Position numbers and translations under genes: made by a program. A stretch of DNA of 64,000 bases, taken from Bartonella kosoyi (GTDB lineage Bacteria > Pseudomonadota > Alphaproteobacteria > Rhizobiales > Rhizobiaceae). The stretch spans positions 1,488,001 through 1,552,000 of the forward strand of contig NZ_CP031843.2 in assembly GCF_003606325.2 (NCBI RefSeq), in the 5' to 3' direction. Under the pieces are notes generated by a model, which ran no database searches, was not told the origin of the DNA, and worked only from the letters and a program-made list of their open reading frames with translations. Shown piece by piece: positions 20,878-31,892 of the stretch. Every line of letters starts with the position of its first letter. Positions within the stretch are counted from its first letter, which is position 1.

Positions 20878-23346
20878 ATGATAATTTTTTTTAAATATCT
20901 TCTTCGTTTTTTTGTTGCCACTGGACTTTGTGGCGCAATAACATGGGGTGTTATGACGAGTGGTCAAGCAAACGCACTTCCTGATTATGAAGTTCTTTCA
21001 CTTTATGAGCCACCGGTAATGACCCGTGTTCATGCTTCTGATGGCCGTCTTATGGCAGAGTTTGCAACAAAACACCGCCTTTATTTACCGATACAATCAA
21101 TCCCAAAGCTTGTTAAAGATGCTTTTATTTCGGCTGAAGATAAAAATTTTTATCACCATTTTGGTTTAGATCCCGAAGGACTTTCTCGAGCTTTGATCAA
21201 TAATATTCGTAATATTGGTTCTGGAAGGCGTCCAGAAGGCGCATCAACCATAACGCAACAAGTCGCTAAAAACTTTCTTTTAAGTTCGGAAACAACATTA
21301 GAGCGTAAATTTAAGGAAGCTATTTTAGCAATGCGTATTGAGAAAACTTACTCAAAAGATCATATTCTCGAACTTTATCTCAATGAAATTTATTTGGGGC
21401 GTGGTACTTATGGTATAGCTGCTGCCTCTTTGACCTATTTCAATAAATCCGTCAATGATTTGACGTTAGAACAATGTGCTTATTTGGCGGCTCTTCCAAA
21501 AGGACCAGCAAATTATGATCCATTTAAGAATACACAGCGTGCTATTGATCGGCGCAATTGGGTTATAGACCGGATGGTTGCAAATGGGTATGTAACGCGT
21601 GCACAAGGCGAAAAAGCAAAAGCTAAGCCTTTGGGAGCGACAATACGCGGGAGCGATAACTATGTTTTTGCGGCTGATTACTTTACTGAAGAAGTGCGTC
21701 GCCGTTTAATGCATCGCTATGGGGCTAAAACACTTTATGAAGGTGGGCTGTCTATTCGTACAACGCTTGATCCGCATTTACAAATGATTGCTCGGCGGGC
21801 TTTGCAAAATGGATTAATTAAATTTGATCATGCACATGGATGGCGTGGAGCTTATGCGCATATTGATAAGAAAGATGATGATTGGGGGGCTGAGCTTGCA
21901 AATATCACAGGGTTAAGTGATGTTCCTGAATGGCGTTTAGCGGTTGTTCTTTCTGCAAATCCTAATAAAATAGAGATTGGTTTACAACCGCAGCGTGAAG
22001 CTTCGGGTATGCTCTCAAAAAAACGAGAAATTGCTGTTTTATCTGAAGCTGATTCAAAATGGGCACTTCATATTGTGAAAGAAAATGGTTATCGAAGAAC
22101 TGTTCAGAGCTTGTCTCATGTTCTGCAAGTTGGAGATGTCATTTTTGTTGAAAAACTACCCAATACAAACAACACTTATCGTTTGCAACAAATCCCTAAG
22201 GTTGAAGGTGCAATTGTTGCCATGGAACCGCACACAGGGCGCGTTCTTGCAATGGTGGGAGGTTTTTCTTTTGCTGCGTCTGAATTTAATCGTGCAACAC
22301 AAGCTTATCGTCAGGCTGGTTCTGCATTTAAGCCTATTGTGTACTCAGCGGCACTTGATAATGGGTATACACCAGCATCCGTTATTTTAGATGGTCCCAT
22401 TGAAGTTCGCCAATATAATGGTGAGGTTTGGCAACCTAAAAATTATGGTGGTACCTTTGCAGGTCCTTCAACACTGCGTTATGGTATTGAGCATTCTCGC
22501 AATCTTATGACAGTACGGCTTGCCAATGATATGGGAATGCCTCTTGTCGCTGAATATGCAGAACGTTTTGGCGTGGTCGATAAATTGCAACCTTATCTCC
22601 CTATGGCCCTAGGAGCGGCTGAAACAACAGTTTTAAGAATGGTTACAGCTTATTCTGTCATAGCTAATGGGGGACGCTCTATTAAACCTTCTCTGATAGA
22701 CCGAATTCAAGATCGTTATGGGAAGACAATTTATCGTCATGATGATCGTATTTGCGAAAATTGTAATGCGAATTCATGGAATAATCAAAGTGAACCGACT
22801 TTAATTGATGAGAGAGATCAAGTTCTTGACCCTATGACAGCTTATCAGATTACATCGATGATGGAAGGGGTTGTTCAGCGTGGTACTGCAGCGCGTTTAC
22901 GTTATCTCAATAAACATATTGCCGCTAAAACAGGAACCACCAATGATTCTAAAGATGTCTGGTTTATGGGATTTACCCCTGACCTCGTCGTTGGAGTTTT
23001 TGTTGGTTATGATCAACCAGCATCGTTGGGATACAACGGGACGGGAAGTTCCTTGGCTGCCCCTATTTTTGGTGAATTTATGGAAGATGCTCTTAAAGGA
23101 AAGCCGGATGTTCCCTTTAAGATGCCGAAGGGTATGATTTTAATGCCAATTAATCGGAAAACCGGAATGCTTGCGGAAAGAGGAGATCAAGATGTCATTA
23201 TAGAAGCATTTAAACCAGGAACTGGTCCTGCTGATATATATCAAGTCATTGGGGGTACGAATTCTTTTCAAGAAGGTGTTCCAGCAATAACCACTTCTCC
23301 ACAAGTTAATAAAGCGCTTGAAAGTGGGACAGGGGGGCTGTATTAA
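20878..23346 (+). CDS. mrcA: Penicillin-binding protein 1A (bifunctional)
   Basis: Class A PBP with glycosyltransferase and transpeptidase activity in peptidoglycan synthesis. The 822 residues start with a membrane anchor (about 5-30). The GT51 domain has the catalytic Glu near residue 87 in AEDKNFYHHFG, plus EGASTITQQVAKN and LELYLNEIYLGRGTYG. An OB-like insertion follows, then the transpeptidase domain with S482-A-F-K485, the SxN motif in HSRNLM and K684-T-G-T. All catalytic motifs are intact. It follows the amidase by 170 bases. Confidence 0.96.
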   Translation: MIIFFKYLLRFFVATGLCGAITWGVMTSGQANALPDYEVLSLYEPPVMTRVHASDGRLMAEFATKHRLYLPIQSIPKLVKDAFISAEDKNFYHHFGLDPEGLSRALINNIRNIGSGRRPEGASTITQQVAKNFLLSSETTLERKFKEAILAMRIEKTYSKDHILELYLNEIYLGRGTYGIAAASLTYFNKSVNDLTLEQCAYLAALPKGPANYDPFKNTQRAIDRRNWVIDRMVANGYVTRAQGEKAKAKPLGATIRGSDNYVFAADYFTEEVRRRLMHRYGAKTLYEGGLSIRTTLDPHLQMIARRALQNGLIKFDHAHGWRGAYAHIDKKDDDWGAELANITGLSDVPEWRLAVVLSANPNKIEIGLQPQREASGMLSKKREIAVLSEADSKWALHIVKENGYRRTVQSLSHVLQVGDVIFVEKLPNTNNTYRLQQIPKVEGAIVAMEPHTGRVLAMVGGFSFAASEFNRATQAYRQAGSAFKPIVYSAALDNGYTPASVILDGPIEVRQYNGEVWQPKNYGGTFAGPSTLRYGIEHSRNLMTVRLANDMGMPLVAEYAERFGVVDKLQPYLPMALGAAETTVLRMVTAYSVIANGGRSIKPSLIDRIQDRYGKTIYRHDDRICENCNANSWNNQSEPTLIDERDQVLDPMTAYQITSMMEGVVQRGTAARLRYLNKHIAAKTGTTNDSKDVWFMGFTPDLVVGVFVGYDQPASLGYNGTGSSLAAPIFGEFMEDALKGKPDVPFKMPKGMILMPINRKTGMLAERGDQDVIIEAFKPGTGPADIYQVIGGTNSFQEGVPAITTSPQVNKALESGTGGLY

Positions 23347-23515
23347 CCAACAAAATCTTCTTTGCCATGAGTCTTGGTTTTTGTCTATTTTTTATAGTGT
23401 TGATCCTGTAAATAAAATGATAAAATACGTGCCATTTTCTGATAGAAGCTATTAAATTTATATAAAATGCTAGAGACATAACCTGAAAGAGTATTAAAAA
23501 ATACGGTGTTAAATT

Positions 23516-24644
23516 ATGCGAGCAGAAATAGAGACATTAGTTGATGAAATCCAAAAAGCAATTCAGTTGCTAAGGGGGCATCTTTGACTGGGATCAATCA
23601 CTAAAGCGTCTCGAATATCTTAATCAAAAAGCAGAAGATCCTACACTTTGGGATGATGCACAACGAGCACAGGATATGATGCGTGAGCGTCAACGTCTTG
23701 ATGATTCAATCAATGGTCTTTTATCATTTACAAAAACACTTGAAGAATGCATTGAGCTCATTGCGATGGGTGAAGAAGAAAGCGATGTTGAAGTTATCGC
23801 TGATGCAGAAAATTCAATACGCAATCTTAAAAGTGAGATCGATAAAAGGCAAATCGATGTGCTTCTTTCAGGAGAGGCGGATTCCAATGATACTTATTTG
23901 GAAGTTCATGCTGGGGCTGGGGGAACAGAAAGTCAAGATTGGGCTTCTATGCTCTTACGCATGTATATGCGCTGGGCTGAACAGCATGAAATGAAGGTTG
24001 AAGTTTTAGAAATTCATGATGGAGAAGAAGCTGGAATAAAGTCAGCGACGATTCTTATAAAAGGGCATAATGCTTATGGATTGTTAAAAACAGAATCAGG
24101 CGTTCATCGTTTGGTACGAATTTCCCCATTTGATTCGAATGCAAAGCGCCATACCTCTTTTGCGAGCATTTGGGTTTATCCGGTTATTGATGACAATATT
24201 GAAGTTGATGTTTCAGAAGCAGATGTGCGTATTGATACCTATCGTGCATCGGGAGCAGGGGGACAACATGTTAATACGACAGATTCTGCCGTTCGCATCA
24301 CACATATAAAAACGGGGATTGTTGTTCAGTGTCAAACTGAACGTTCTCAGCATAAAAATCGTGCGACGGCTTGGTCGATGTTGCGTGCCCGTCTTTATGA
24401 AGAAGAGCTCAAAAAAAGAGAAGAAGAAAACAGTGCTGTTGAATCTTCTAAAACAGAAATCGGATGGGGACATCAAATTAGATCTTATGTTCTTCAACCT
24501 TATCAACTTGTAAAAGACTTACGTACAGGGATTGAAAATACTGATCCACAATCCGTCCTTAATGGGAACTTAGATGCCTTTATAGAGGCAGCACTTTCTC
24601 AACGTATTTATGGAAAAGACAAGGAAATTGAGGATATTACTTAA
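23516..24644 (+). CDS. prfB: Peptide chain release factor 2 (programmed +1 frameshift)
   Basis: Reads UGA and UAA stops and releases the peptide. The gene starts at 23516 (MRAEIETLVDEIQKAI), meets an in-frame TGA at codon 24 (23585-23587) and continues in the +1 frame with DWDQSLKRLEYLNQ, giving about 375 residues. The SPF tripeptide of RF2 specificity (VRISPFDSN) and the GGQ motif (SGAGGQHVN) are present. The open frame after the shift contains an internal Met pair at 23676 that could be mistaken for the start. The first frame is conserved RF2 sequence, so this is recoding, not damage. Confidence 0.96.
23573..23588 (+). promoter_or_regulatory. prfB autoregulatory +1 frameshift site
   Basis: The sequence AGGGGG CAT CTT TGA C contains an internal Shine-Dalgarno-like AGGGGG, the slippery CTT codon and a TGA followed by C, the poor-termination context. 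This matches the E. coli site (AGGGGGTATCTTTGAC) except for one base. When RF2 is scarce, ribosomes pause at TGA and slip +1 into the RF2 frame, so RF2 sets its own level. Confidence 0.95.
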
Positions 24645-25014
24645 TTATATGATATGTCCCTTTTTCAATCCGTGCAGTTTTGTTTCTTTAAGCTATTCGG
24701 TTTACTAATATTATAACGTACAGATAACCCTTGATACATGAAAGATTCAAAGAGATATTTTTTTCGGTTCTTTTTTTCAAAGTTTTCTTTCATAAGCCAA
24801 TCCTGCTTATGACAGGTGCAAGTATTTTTTTGATTAATTCAAGATAAGAAGGGGCTAAAAAGAGAAAAATTCATAATATTCAAGGAATTAATTTAAAGAA
24901 TAAATAATCAGTTATTCTTATAAATAAGCATATTTTAAAAACTGAATCCATTGAAAAAATAAAATCTATTGGGGAGGGATTCTGTTGCTTTTAAAAGTAT
25001 AGTATACCCCTCAT
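24645..25014. other. Non-coding stretch between convergent prfB and peroxiredoxin genes
   Basis: About 370 AT-rich bases where prfB (+) and bcp (-) converge. I see no gene, no tRNA and no clear hairpin with a T run. Several T-rich runs lie near 24760-24780. Confidence 0.5.
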
Positions 25015-25500
25015 TTATACACCATCATTACGATGTAAAAGCATTGCAGCAGCTAAAACGTTTTCAGCATGTCCAGATACGTTCACTTTGCGCCATTCTT
25101 CTGCGATTTTTCCATTTGCATCAATTAAAAAAGTGCTTCGTTCGACACCCATATATTTGCGTCCATACATGCTTTTTTCCACCCAAACACCATATGCTTC
25201 AAGGGTTGTTTTTTCTTCATCAGAAACCAAAATGATATCAAGTCCATGTTTTACTTTAAATTTATCGTGTTTTTTTACATTGTCTGGAGAAATGCCAATA
25301 ACAGCAACACCAATTTCATCAAATTTCGTCTTTAATTTCGTAAAATCAAGAGCCTCGCTTGTACATCCACTCGTATCATCTTTGGGATAAAAATATAAAA
25401 CAACAGGTTTGCCTCTAAAGTCAGAAAGACAGATTTTTTCCCCTCCATCGCGTGGCAAGTTAAAGTCAGGAGCAGGAGTCCCTTTCATTGATTTTGTCAT
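25015..25500 (-). CDS. bcp: Thioredoxin-dependent thiol peroxidase (BCP/PrxQ family)
   Basis: Reduces hydrogen peroxide and organic hydroperoxides with electrons from thioredoxin. The 161 residues contain the peroxidatic Cys (C46) in YPKDDTSGCTSEALDF and the conserved Arg in GVERSTFLID. The second Cys often found five residues after the first in this family is Leu here, so the enzyme would act as a 1-Cys type or use another thiol. It is a single gene on the minus strand, upstream of nothing obvious in its own direction. Confidence 0.93.
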   Translation of the reverse strand: MTKSMKGTPAPDFNLPRDGGEKICLSDFRGKPVVLYFYPKDDTSGCTSEALDFTKLKTKFDEIGVAVIGISPDNVKKHDKFKVKHGLDIILVSDEEKTTLEAYGVWVEKSMYGRKYMGVERSTFLIDANGKIAEEWRKVNVSGHAENVLAAAMLLHRNDGV

Positions 25501-25714
25501 GTTTTATCTTTCTTTTTGAGTGAAAAGATCAATGAGTAGCATACAGAGAAGGAATAAAGTTTCAACTCTCTAGAATACACCGATTTCAAAGACCTTTTTC
25601 TATCATGTAAAAATTATTCTGTCATAAAAATTCAATAAAAAATGAGTAAAGAAAGCGCAAGAAACACCCCTACCATGGATACAAAATCTATAAAACAAAT
25701 GAGACATCAATAGA

Positions 25715-26968
25715 TTATAGAGGTTTAATCAATATATGCTTTTTCTTACCAAAAGAAAGTTTAATGATTCCTTCTGCTGTGACATCTTTTTCAATAATAA
25801 GGTGTGTTTCGTCCTTTATTATTTGATCATTAACACGTATCCCTCCCCCTTGAATATGACGGCGCGCCTCACTGTTTGATTTTGCAAGTCCTGCTTTGAC
25901 TAAAAGAGAGAGCAATCCAGTGCCTGTTTTTAATTCTATTGCACTCATTTCAACCGTTGGAAGATTTTCTCCAAGTGTTTTTTCTTCAAATGTTTTACGG
26001 GCAGTTTCTGCGGCTGCATCGGCGAGAGAACGCCCATGCAACATGGCTGTAACTTCAGTTGCAAGAATCTTTTTTGCCTCATTAATTTCAGTCCCTTGTA
26101 AGAGAGAAAGTTTAAGAATCTCATCCATGGGTAATGTCGTATAGAGCTTTAAAAATCGTGTTACATCAGCGTCTTCTGTATTACGCCAATATTGCCAGAA
26201 TTGATAAGGTGAAAGCATATCGGCATTAAGCCACACCGCACCATTCAATGATTTACCCATTTTGGCACCGGAAGAGGTTGTCAGCAAGGGTGATGTTAAT
26301 GCATATAATTGCGGTGTTCCTAAACGATGGCCCAATTCGATTCCGTTAATAATGTTGCCCCATTGATCAGAGCCCCCCATTTGCATACGCAAGCCATAAC
26401 GTTTATAAAGTTCAACAAAATCATAAGCTTGCAGAATCATATAATTAAATTCTAAGAAGGACAAAGAGTGCTCACGCTCAAGTCTCAATCTGACAGAATC
26501 AAATGACAACATACGATTGACAGAAAAATGTTTTCCGACATCACGCAAAAATTTTAAGTAGTTTAAATTGCACAACCATTCCGCATTATTAACAATACAA
26601 GCATCGGTTTCTCGATCACCAAATGTTAAATAGTTAGCAAATACCTTTTTAATACCATCAATATTGGCTGCAATATCCTCTTGTGTTAGCAGTCGTCGTG
26701 CTTCATCTTTAAAGGAAGGATCACCGATCAATCCTGTCCCTCCGCCCATCAAAGCAATGGGGCGATGCCCCGTTTTTTGTAGCCAATAAAGCATCATAAT
26801 CTGAAGAAGACTTCCAGCATGTAAGCTTGATGCTGTTGGATCAAATCCAGTATAAGCGCTTACCGTTTCTTTTGAAAAAAGATCATCTAAGCCTTTTTCA
26901 TCCGAAATTTGGTGGATAAAACCACGTTCGCTCATAATGTGTAAAAAATCAGATTTAAAGGCAAACAC
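25715..26968 (-). CDS. tyrS: Tyrosine--tRNA ligase
   Basis: Class I aminoacyl-tRNA synthetase charging tRNA-Tyr. The 417 residues show the [16 protein letters not shown] segment (HIGH-equivalent), the tyrosine pocket region ([25 protein letters not shown]), the KMSKS-equivalent [12 protein letters not shown] and a C-terminal S4-like RNA-binding domain ([23 protein letters not shown]). Length is normal. A shorter start at MSERGF (12 codons in) is also possible. Confidence 0.96.
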   Translation of the reverse strand: MFAFKSDFLHIMSERGFIHQISDEKGLDDLFSKETVSAYTGFDPTASSLHAGSLLQIMMLYWLQKTGHRPIALMGGGTGLIGDPSFKDEARRLLTQEDIAANIDGIKKVFANYLTFGDRETDACIVNNAEWLCNLNYLKFLRDVGKHFSVNRMLSFDSVRLRLEREHSLSFLEFNYMILQAYDFVELYKRYGLRMQMGGSDQWGNIINGIELGHRLGTPQLYALTSPLLTTSSGAKMGKSLNGAVWLNADMLSPYQFWQYWRNTEDADVTRFLKLYTTLPMDEILKLSLLQGTEINEAKKILATEVTAMLHGRSLADAAAETARKTFEEKTLGENLPTVEMSAIELKTGTGLLSLLVKAGLAKSNSEARRHIQGGGIRVNDQIIKDETHLIIEKDVTAEGIIKLSFGKKKHILIKPL

Positions 26969-27294
26969 AGAGTCAATTTCCTACTTTTAAGAGGGCAATC
27001 ATTTTATATAATAGATGATTATATAATGGATCATTCATGCTTTATCTACCATAAATGACATATATCACAAGAGAACCAGACATATTGGTAATGAAGATAA
27101 TAATACAGGCATTATTCTCTTTTTACGTTTAAAAAGGGAATTTAACGGAAACCAGTAAATAAAAAAGACACTCTTTTATCCTTATTGCTATCCTAAAATA
27201 AAATTTAGAAAAATCGCAAATATAGTCCCAAAAAATGATTTTGTTATGATCAGAAACGATTTTTGCTGATTTTTTATAAATCTTTCATGTTTTC
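26969..27294. other. Non-coding stretch upstream of tyrS
   Basis: About 325 AT-rich bases between tyrS and the alpha/beta hydrolase gene, both on the minus strand. It probably contains the tyrS promoter and leader, but no convincing T-box, hairpin or gene is visible. Confidence 0.45.
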
Positions 27295-27975
27295 CTAAGT
27301 GAGTGAAAGTATTTCAGGAGGAGAGCCTAGAAGTTCATTGGTGATGTGGTTATCCAAATAGTGGGCACATCGTTCAATCAGTTCTTCATGATATCCACTA
27401 AAAAAGTGATTAGCCCCTTCCAGTATTTCTTGTGTGATGATGATACCTTTTTGTGTTTTCAATTTATCAACAAGCAGTTGAACATCTTTAGGAGGGGCAA
27501 CTTTATCGATACCACCATGAATGATAAGTCCAGAGGAGGGACAAGGTGCAAGAAATGAAAAGTCATAAACATTAGGCTGAGGGGCAACAGAGATAAATCC
27601 CTCAATTTCTGGTCGGCGCATTAAAAGCTGCATACCAATCCATGCTCCAAATGAATATCCCGCTACCCAGCAATTTTTAGAATCTGGATGTTGTGTTTGT
27701 ACCCAATCGAGAGCTGCTGCAGCATCTGAAAGTTCTCCTATTCCATAATCAAATTCCCCTTGACTGCGACCAATACCACGAAAGTTAAAACGGAGAGTTG
27801 TAAAGCCACGTTGTTGGAACATATAAAAGAGATCATAGACAATTTTATGATTCATCGTTCCACCAAATTGGGGATGAGGATGCAAAATGATCGCAATGGG
27901 TGCATTTTTCTGTTGTGAAGGTTGATAACGCCCTTCGAGCCGACCGGCGGGACCGTTAAAAATAATTTCTGGCAT
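27295..27975 (-). CDS. Alpha/beta hydrolase (COG2945-like)
   Basis: Serine hydrolase of unknown substrate. The 226 residues contain the nucleophile elbow GYSFGAW, an oxyanion segment HPHPQFGGTMNHK near residues 33-45 and a C-terminal catalytic His in GANHFFSGYH. There is no signal peptide, so it is cytoplasmic. A good ribosome site (AAGGAG) precedes the start. It is divergent from the cysteine desulfurase and SUF genes; this neighbourhood gives no firm hint of its job. Confidence 0.85.
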   Translation of the reverse strand: MPEIIFNGPAGRLEGRYQPSQQKNAPIAIILHPHPQFGGTMNHKIVYDLFYMFQQRGFTTLRFNFRGIGRSQGEFDYGIGELSDAAAALDWVQTQHPDSKNCWVAGYSFGAWIGMQLLMRRPEIEGFISVAPQPNVYDFSFLAPCPSSGLIIHGGIDKVAPPKDVQLLVDKLKTQKGIIITQEILEGANHFFSGYHEELIERCAHYLDNHITNELLGSPPEILSLT

Positions 27976-28137
27976 AAAATGCTCCTTAAATGCTATAAAA
28001 GTCTCTCATTGACCTTGGTCCACTTTTACCATAGAATCTCTTAAATAATCATTAGATATTCTTTTTTAAGGGCACTTTTCAAGAAAATTGCGCTATTTTT
28101 TTTAATCAATTCATAAGATTAATGATTGCGATGTAAA

Positions 28138-29283
28138 ATGGTTATAAAACGCCGATATTTTGATCATAACGCAACAACACCGCTCAAAAAAGTGGCGCGT
28201 ATGGCGTTACTGGAATCTTTAGAGATATTTGGTAATCCATCATCTGTTCATAAGGAAGGACGTGCTGCTAAAACTTTATTGCAAAAGGCGCGTCGACAAA
28301 TCGCTGAAAATCTTAAAACAGATCCAGATAACGTTGTTTTTACCTCTGGAGCGAGTGAAGCAGCAATGACTTTGTTAACACCCTTTTACACGATGGGGAA
28401 TGCAAAGGTTCAATTTTCTCATCTTTACCTTGGAGCAACTGAACACCCTTCTCTTGCAGAAGGAGGGCGTTTTTCTAAAGAATTGATAAGTGTCATTGCT
28501 GTTGATCGAGATGGGCTTATTCAACAAGATAAATTAACCTCACTCTTAAAGATTCACGATAAAACAAAAGGTTTACCTCTTGTTGCTATTCAAGCTGCAA
28601 ATAGTGAAACGGGCGTTATTCAACCGTTAAAAGAAATAGCTGCTATTGTTCGGAATTTAGGAGGCACTCTTGTTGTTGATTTGACTCAATATATCGATAA
28701 AAATTTCGTGGATATTAATCAGCTAGGAGGAGACTTTTTTATACTTTCTGCCCATAAAGTTGGCGGTCCTAAAGGAGTTGGTGCATTTGTTTCATGTGGT
28801 AATCTTCTCATGCCAACTCCTCTTATTACTGGGGGAGGACAAGAAAAAGGCTTTCGTGGAGGAACAGAAGCATTGCCCCTTATTGCTTCTTTTGGAGCAG
28901 CAATGGCTGATTGTTTCACAAAGGCAGAAATAAAACAGTTAATATATTTACGTGATAAATTAGAAGATGGACTCCAAAAAATAAGTCAAGGTATTGAAAT
29001 ATTTGGCAAAAAAGTTCAACGTTTGCCAAATACAACTTACTTTACCGTAAAAAATATAAAAGCTGAAACGATGCAAATTGCTTTTGATTTAGAAGGTTTT
29101 TCTGTATCGGCTGGTTCTGCTTGTTCTTCAGGAAAAGTAAAACAAAGCAAAGTTTTGGAAGCCATGGGGTATCATGTTCCAAATGGCGCCATTCGCATTT
29201 CGATAGGACGTGAGACAACCTCTGAAGATATTGATGATTTTCTATCGTTTTTTTCTCAAATGATAAACAAGAAAAAAGGATAA
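28138..29283 (+). CDS. NifS/IscS-like cysteine desulfurase
   Basis: PLP-dependent class V aminotransferase releasing sulfur from cysteine. The 381 residues have YFDHNATTPL at the N-terminus, the PLP-binding Lys in LSAHKVGGPKG and the catalytic Cys loop in SAGSACSSGKVKQSK. The ATG at 28138 is preferred over a TTG at 28126. It lies 170 bases upstream of sufB in the same direction, and so is probably part of, or co-regulated with, the SUF gene set. With sufS (33169-34413) there are two desulfurases in one cluster, an arrangement also found in other Rhizobiales. Confidence 0.9.
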   Translation: MVIKRRYFDHNATTPLKKVARMALLESLEIFGNPSSVHKEGRAAKTLLQKARRQIAENLKTDPDNVVFTSGASEAAMTLLTPFYTMGNAKVQFSHLYLGATEHPSLAEGGRFSKELISVIAVDRDGLIQQDKLTSLLKIHDKTKGLPLVAIQAANSETGVIQPLKEIAAIVRNLGGTLVVDLTQYIDKNFVDINQLGGDFFILSAHKVGGPKGVGAFVSCGNLLMPTPLITGGGQEKGFRGGTEALPLIASFGAAMADCFTKAEIKQLIYLRDKLEDGLQKISQGIEIFGKKVQRLPNTTYFTVKNIKAETMQIAFDLEGFSVSAGSACSSGKVKQSKVLEAMGYHVPNGAIRISIGRETTSEDIDDFLSFFSQMINKKKG

Positions 29284-29453
29284 AATTCATCATGAGAAAA
29301 TTATAAAATTAGAATTATTTTAAAAATAAAATAAGTTTTATTGAAATTTTCGCACTTTGCCTATAGCCTTAAGAAATAACGTGCTTAACTTTAATCTTGT
29401 AAAAACAAGACTGTTAATTACCGGTTTTTGATGCCAAAAAATGGAGAAGATTT

Positions 29454-30965
29454 ATGCCGGCAGTACAAGAAACGATACGCCAAGTCCGTGAGATAGATGT
29501 TGACCAATATAAGTATGGCTTTGAAACGAAAATTAAAACGGATAAAGCGCCGAAAGGTTTGAATGAAGATATTATCAGATTTATTTCTGCTAAAAAAAAT
29601 GAGCCTGAATGGATGCTAACATGGCGCTTACAAGCTTACCGCCGTTGGTTGACAATGCAAGAGCCACATTGGGCGCGTCTTGAGTATCCTAAAATTGATT
29701 TTCAGGAGCTTTATTATTATGCTGCCCCTAAAAATCATACAGGACCAAAATCTTTGGACGAAGTGGATCCTGAGTTATTAGCAACGTACGAAAAACTTGG
29801 CATTCCCCTTAAAGAACAAGAGATTTTGGCTGGGGTAAGAAAACAGTCTGATCCCTCTACGTTTGATGAAAGTGTGTCTGTATCGGGGCAGGTGGCTGTT
29901 GATGCGGTTTTTGATTCTGTTTCGGTTGTGACAACATTTAAAAAAGAGCTGGCGCGTGCGGGTGTAATTTTTTGCTCTATTTCAGAGGCGATTATTGAAC
30001 ATCCTGAGCTTATTAAAGAATATTTAGGAACCGTTGTACCAGTGGGGGATAATTATTATGCGGCCTTAAATGCAGCTGTCTTTACAGATGGTTCATTTGT
30101 TTATATTCCCAAAGGGGTTCGTTGTCCTATGGAGCTTTCAACTTACTTTAGGATTAATGAACGCAATACAGGGCAATTTGAGCGAACATTGATTATTGCT
30201 GCTGAAGATTCTTATGTTTCTTATCTTGAAGGGTGTACAGCTCCCCAACGTGATGAAAACCAACTTCATGCTGCTGTCGTTGAGCTTATTGCCCTTGAAA
30301 ATGCAGAGATTAAATATTCTACAGTACAAAACTGGTACCCCGGCGATAAAGAGGGTAAGGGCGGTATTTATAATTTTGTGACGAAGCGTGGAGATTGTCG
30401 AGGACATAACTCTAAAATTTCATGGACACAAGTTGAGACCGGTTCTGCGATTACTTGGAAATATCCATCCTGTTTACTCCGTGGTGATAATGCGCGTGGA
30501 GAATTTTATTCCATTGCTGTTGCAAACGGTTACCAACAAATTGATTCCGGTACAAAAATGATTCATTTAGGAAAAAATACCTCTAGTCGTATTATTTCCA
30601 AAGGCATTTCTGCTGGTTTTTCAAATAACACTTATCGAGGACAAGTCACAGCATATCGAAAAGCGCAAAATGCACGTAATTTTACGCAATGTGATAGTTT
30701 GTTAATCGGAAATGATTGTGGGGCACATACAGTTCCTTATATTGAAGCAAAAAATGCAACAGCTCAGTTTGAACATGAAGCCACAACATCAAAAATTTCT
30801 GATGACCAACTTTTTTATGTTATGCAAAGAGGAATTCCCGAAGAAGAAGCTATCGCATTAATTGTCAATGGTTTTGTAAAAGAAGTTATTCAAAAACTTC
30901 CCATGGAATTTGCTGTTGAAGCACAAAAGCTTATTGGCATTAACCTTGAAGGAAGTGTTGGATAA
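29454..30965 (+). CDS. sufB: Fe-S cluster assembly scaffold protein SufB
   Basis: Core subunit of the SufBC2D scaffold on which Fe-S clusters are built. The 503 residues match SufB length. Conserved stretches are [37 protein letters not shown] and LEGCTAP, with the functionally important Cys in [21 protein letters not shown]. It has a good ribosome site (GGAGAAG) and leads the run sufB-sufC-sufD-sufS-sufT. Confidence 0.97.
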   Translation: MPAVQETIRQVREIDVDQYKYGFETKIKTDKAPKGLNEDIIRFISAKKNEPEWMLTWRLQAYRRWLTMQEPHWARLEYPKIDFQELYYYAAPKNHTGPKSLDEVDPELLATYEKLGIPLKEQEILAGVRKQSDPSTFDESVSVSGQVAVDAVFDSVSVVTTFKKELARAGVIFCSISEAIIEHPELIKEYLGTVVPVGDNYYAALNAAVFTDGSFVYIPKGVRCPMELSTYFRINERNTGQFERTLIIAAEDSYVSYLEGCTAPQRDENQLHAAVVELIALENAEIKYSTVQNWYPGDKEGKGGIYNFVTKRGDCRGHNSKISWTQVETGSAITWKYPSCLLRGDNARGEFYSIAVANGYQQIDSGTKMIHLGKNTSSRIISKGISAGFSNNTYRGQVTAYRKAQNARNFTQCDSLLIGNDCGAHTVPYIEAKNATAQFEHEATTSKISDDQLFYVMQRGIPEEEAIALIVNGFVKEVIQKLPMEFAVEAQKLIGINLEGSVG

Positions 30966-31122
30966 TTTTATTTAATGAGATAAATCGAAGACTTGATGCA
31001 AATAAGGCTATAATAGTAGAAAATAACGTAAAAGATAACTTCTATGGTGATCACAAAAAGAGATAGATGCTAAGGCAAAATGTATGCATTGGTATCTGAA
31101 AAAACAGCCAGAACAGGATTAA

Positions 31123-31881
31123 ATGATGTTAGAGATAAAAAATTTGCGCGCCCGTATTGCTGGGACCGATACAGAAGTTATTCGTGGTTTAAATTTGACA
31201 GTTCAAGATGGAGAAGTTGCCGCGATTATGGGGCAAAATGGAGCTGGAAAATCGACTTTATCTTATTTGCTTGCTGGTCGTGATGATTATGAAATAACAG
31301 AAGGTGATATTCTCTATAATGGACAATCACTTTTAGAAATGGATCCAGCAGAACGTGCTGCATATGGTATTTTTCTTGCATTTCAATATCCAATGGAAAT
31401 ACCAGGGGTAGCAACGATGGAATTTTTAAAAGTTGCGATGAATTCTCAACGCAAAGCACGTGGTGATGAAGAACTTAAAATTCCTGAATTTATAAAACAT
31501 GTTAAAGAGGTTTCAGCTAAGCTTGAAATAGATATGGACATGCTCAAACGTCCATTAAATGTAGGTTTTTCAGGGGGAGAAAAAAAACGTGCTGAAATTT
31601 TACAAATGGCACTTCTTGAACCTAAACTTTGCGTTTTAGATGAAACGGATTCTGGTTTGGATATTGATGCATTAAAAATTGTTGCAGATGGTGTTAATAA
31701 ACTTCGGGATTCAAAACGTTCATTTTTAGTGATTACCCATTATCAACGACTGCTTAATTATATTATTCCTGATACGGTGCATGTTCTTTATAAAGGACGA
31801 ATTATCAAAAGCGGAGACAAATCTTTAGCGCTGTATTTAGAGCAAAATGGGTATGCTGATCTTATCAGGGAAGCGGTTTGA
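31123..31881 (+). CDS. sufC: Fe-S cluster assembly ATPase SufC
   Basis: ABC-type ATPase that drives structural changes in the SufBCD complex. The 252 residues contain Walker A GQNGAGKSTL (about 38-47), the Q-loop FLAFQYPMEIPG, the signature FSGGEKKRAE and Walker B CVLDETDSGLDIDAL, the SufC-specific form. It lies 157 bases after sufB; no separate gene is seen in that gap. Confidence 0.97.
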   Translation: MMLEIKNLRARIAGTDTEVIRGLNLTVQDGEVAAIMGQNGAGKSTLSYLLAGRDDYEITEGDILYNGQSLLEMDPAERAAYGIFLAFQYPMEIPGVATMEFLKVAMNSQRKARGDEELKIPEFIKHVKEVSAKLEIDMDMLKRPLNVGFSGGEKKRAEILQMALLEPKLCVLDETDSGLDIDALKIVADGVNKLRDSKRSFLVITHYQRLLNYIIPDTVHVLYKGRIIKSGDKSLALYLEQNGYADLIREAV

Positions 31882-31892
31882 GGTTATTGAAT

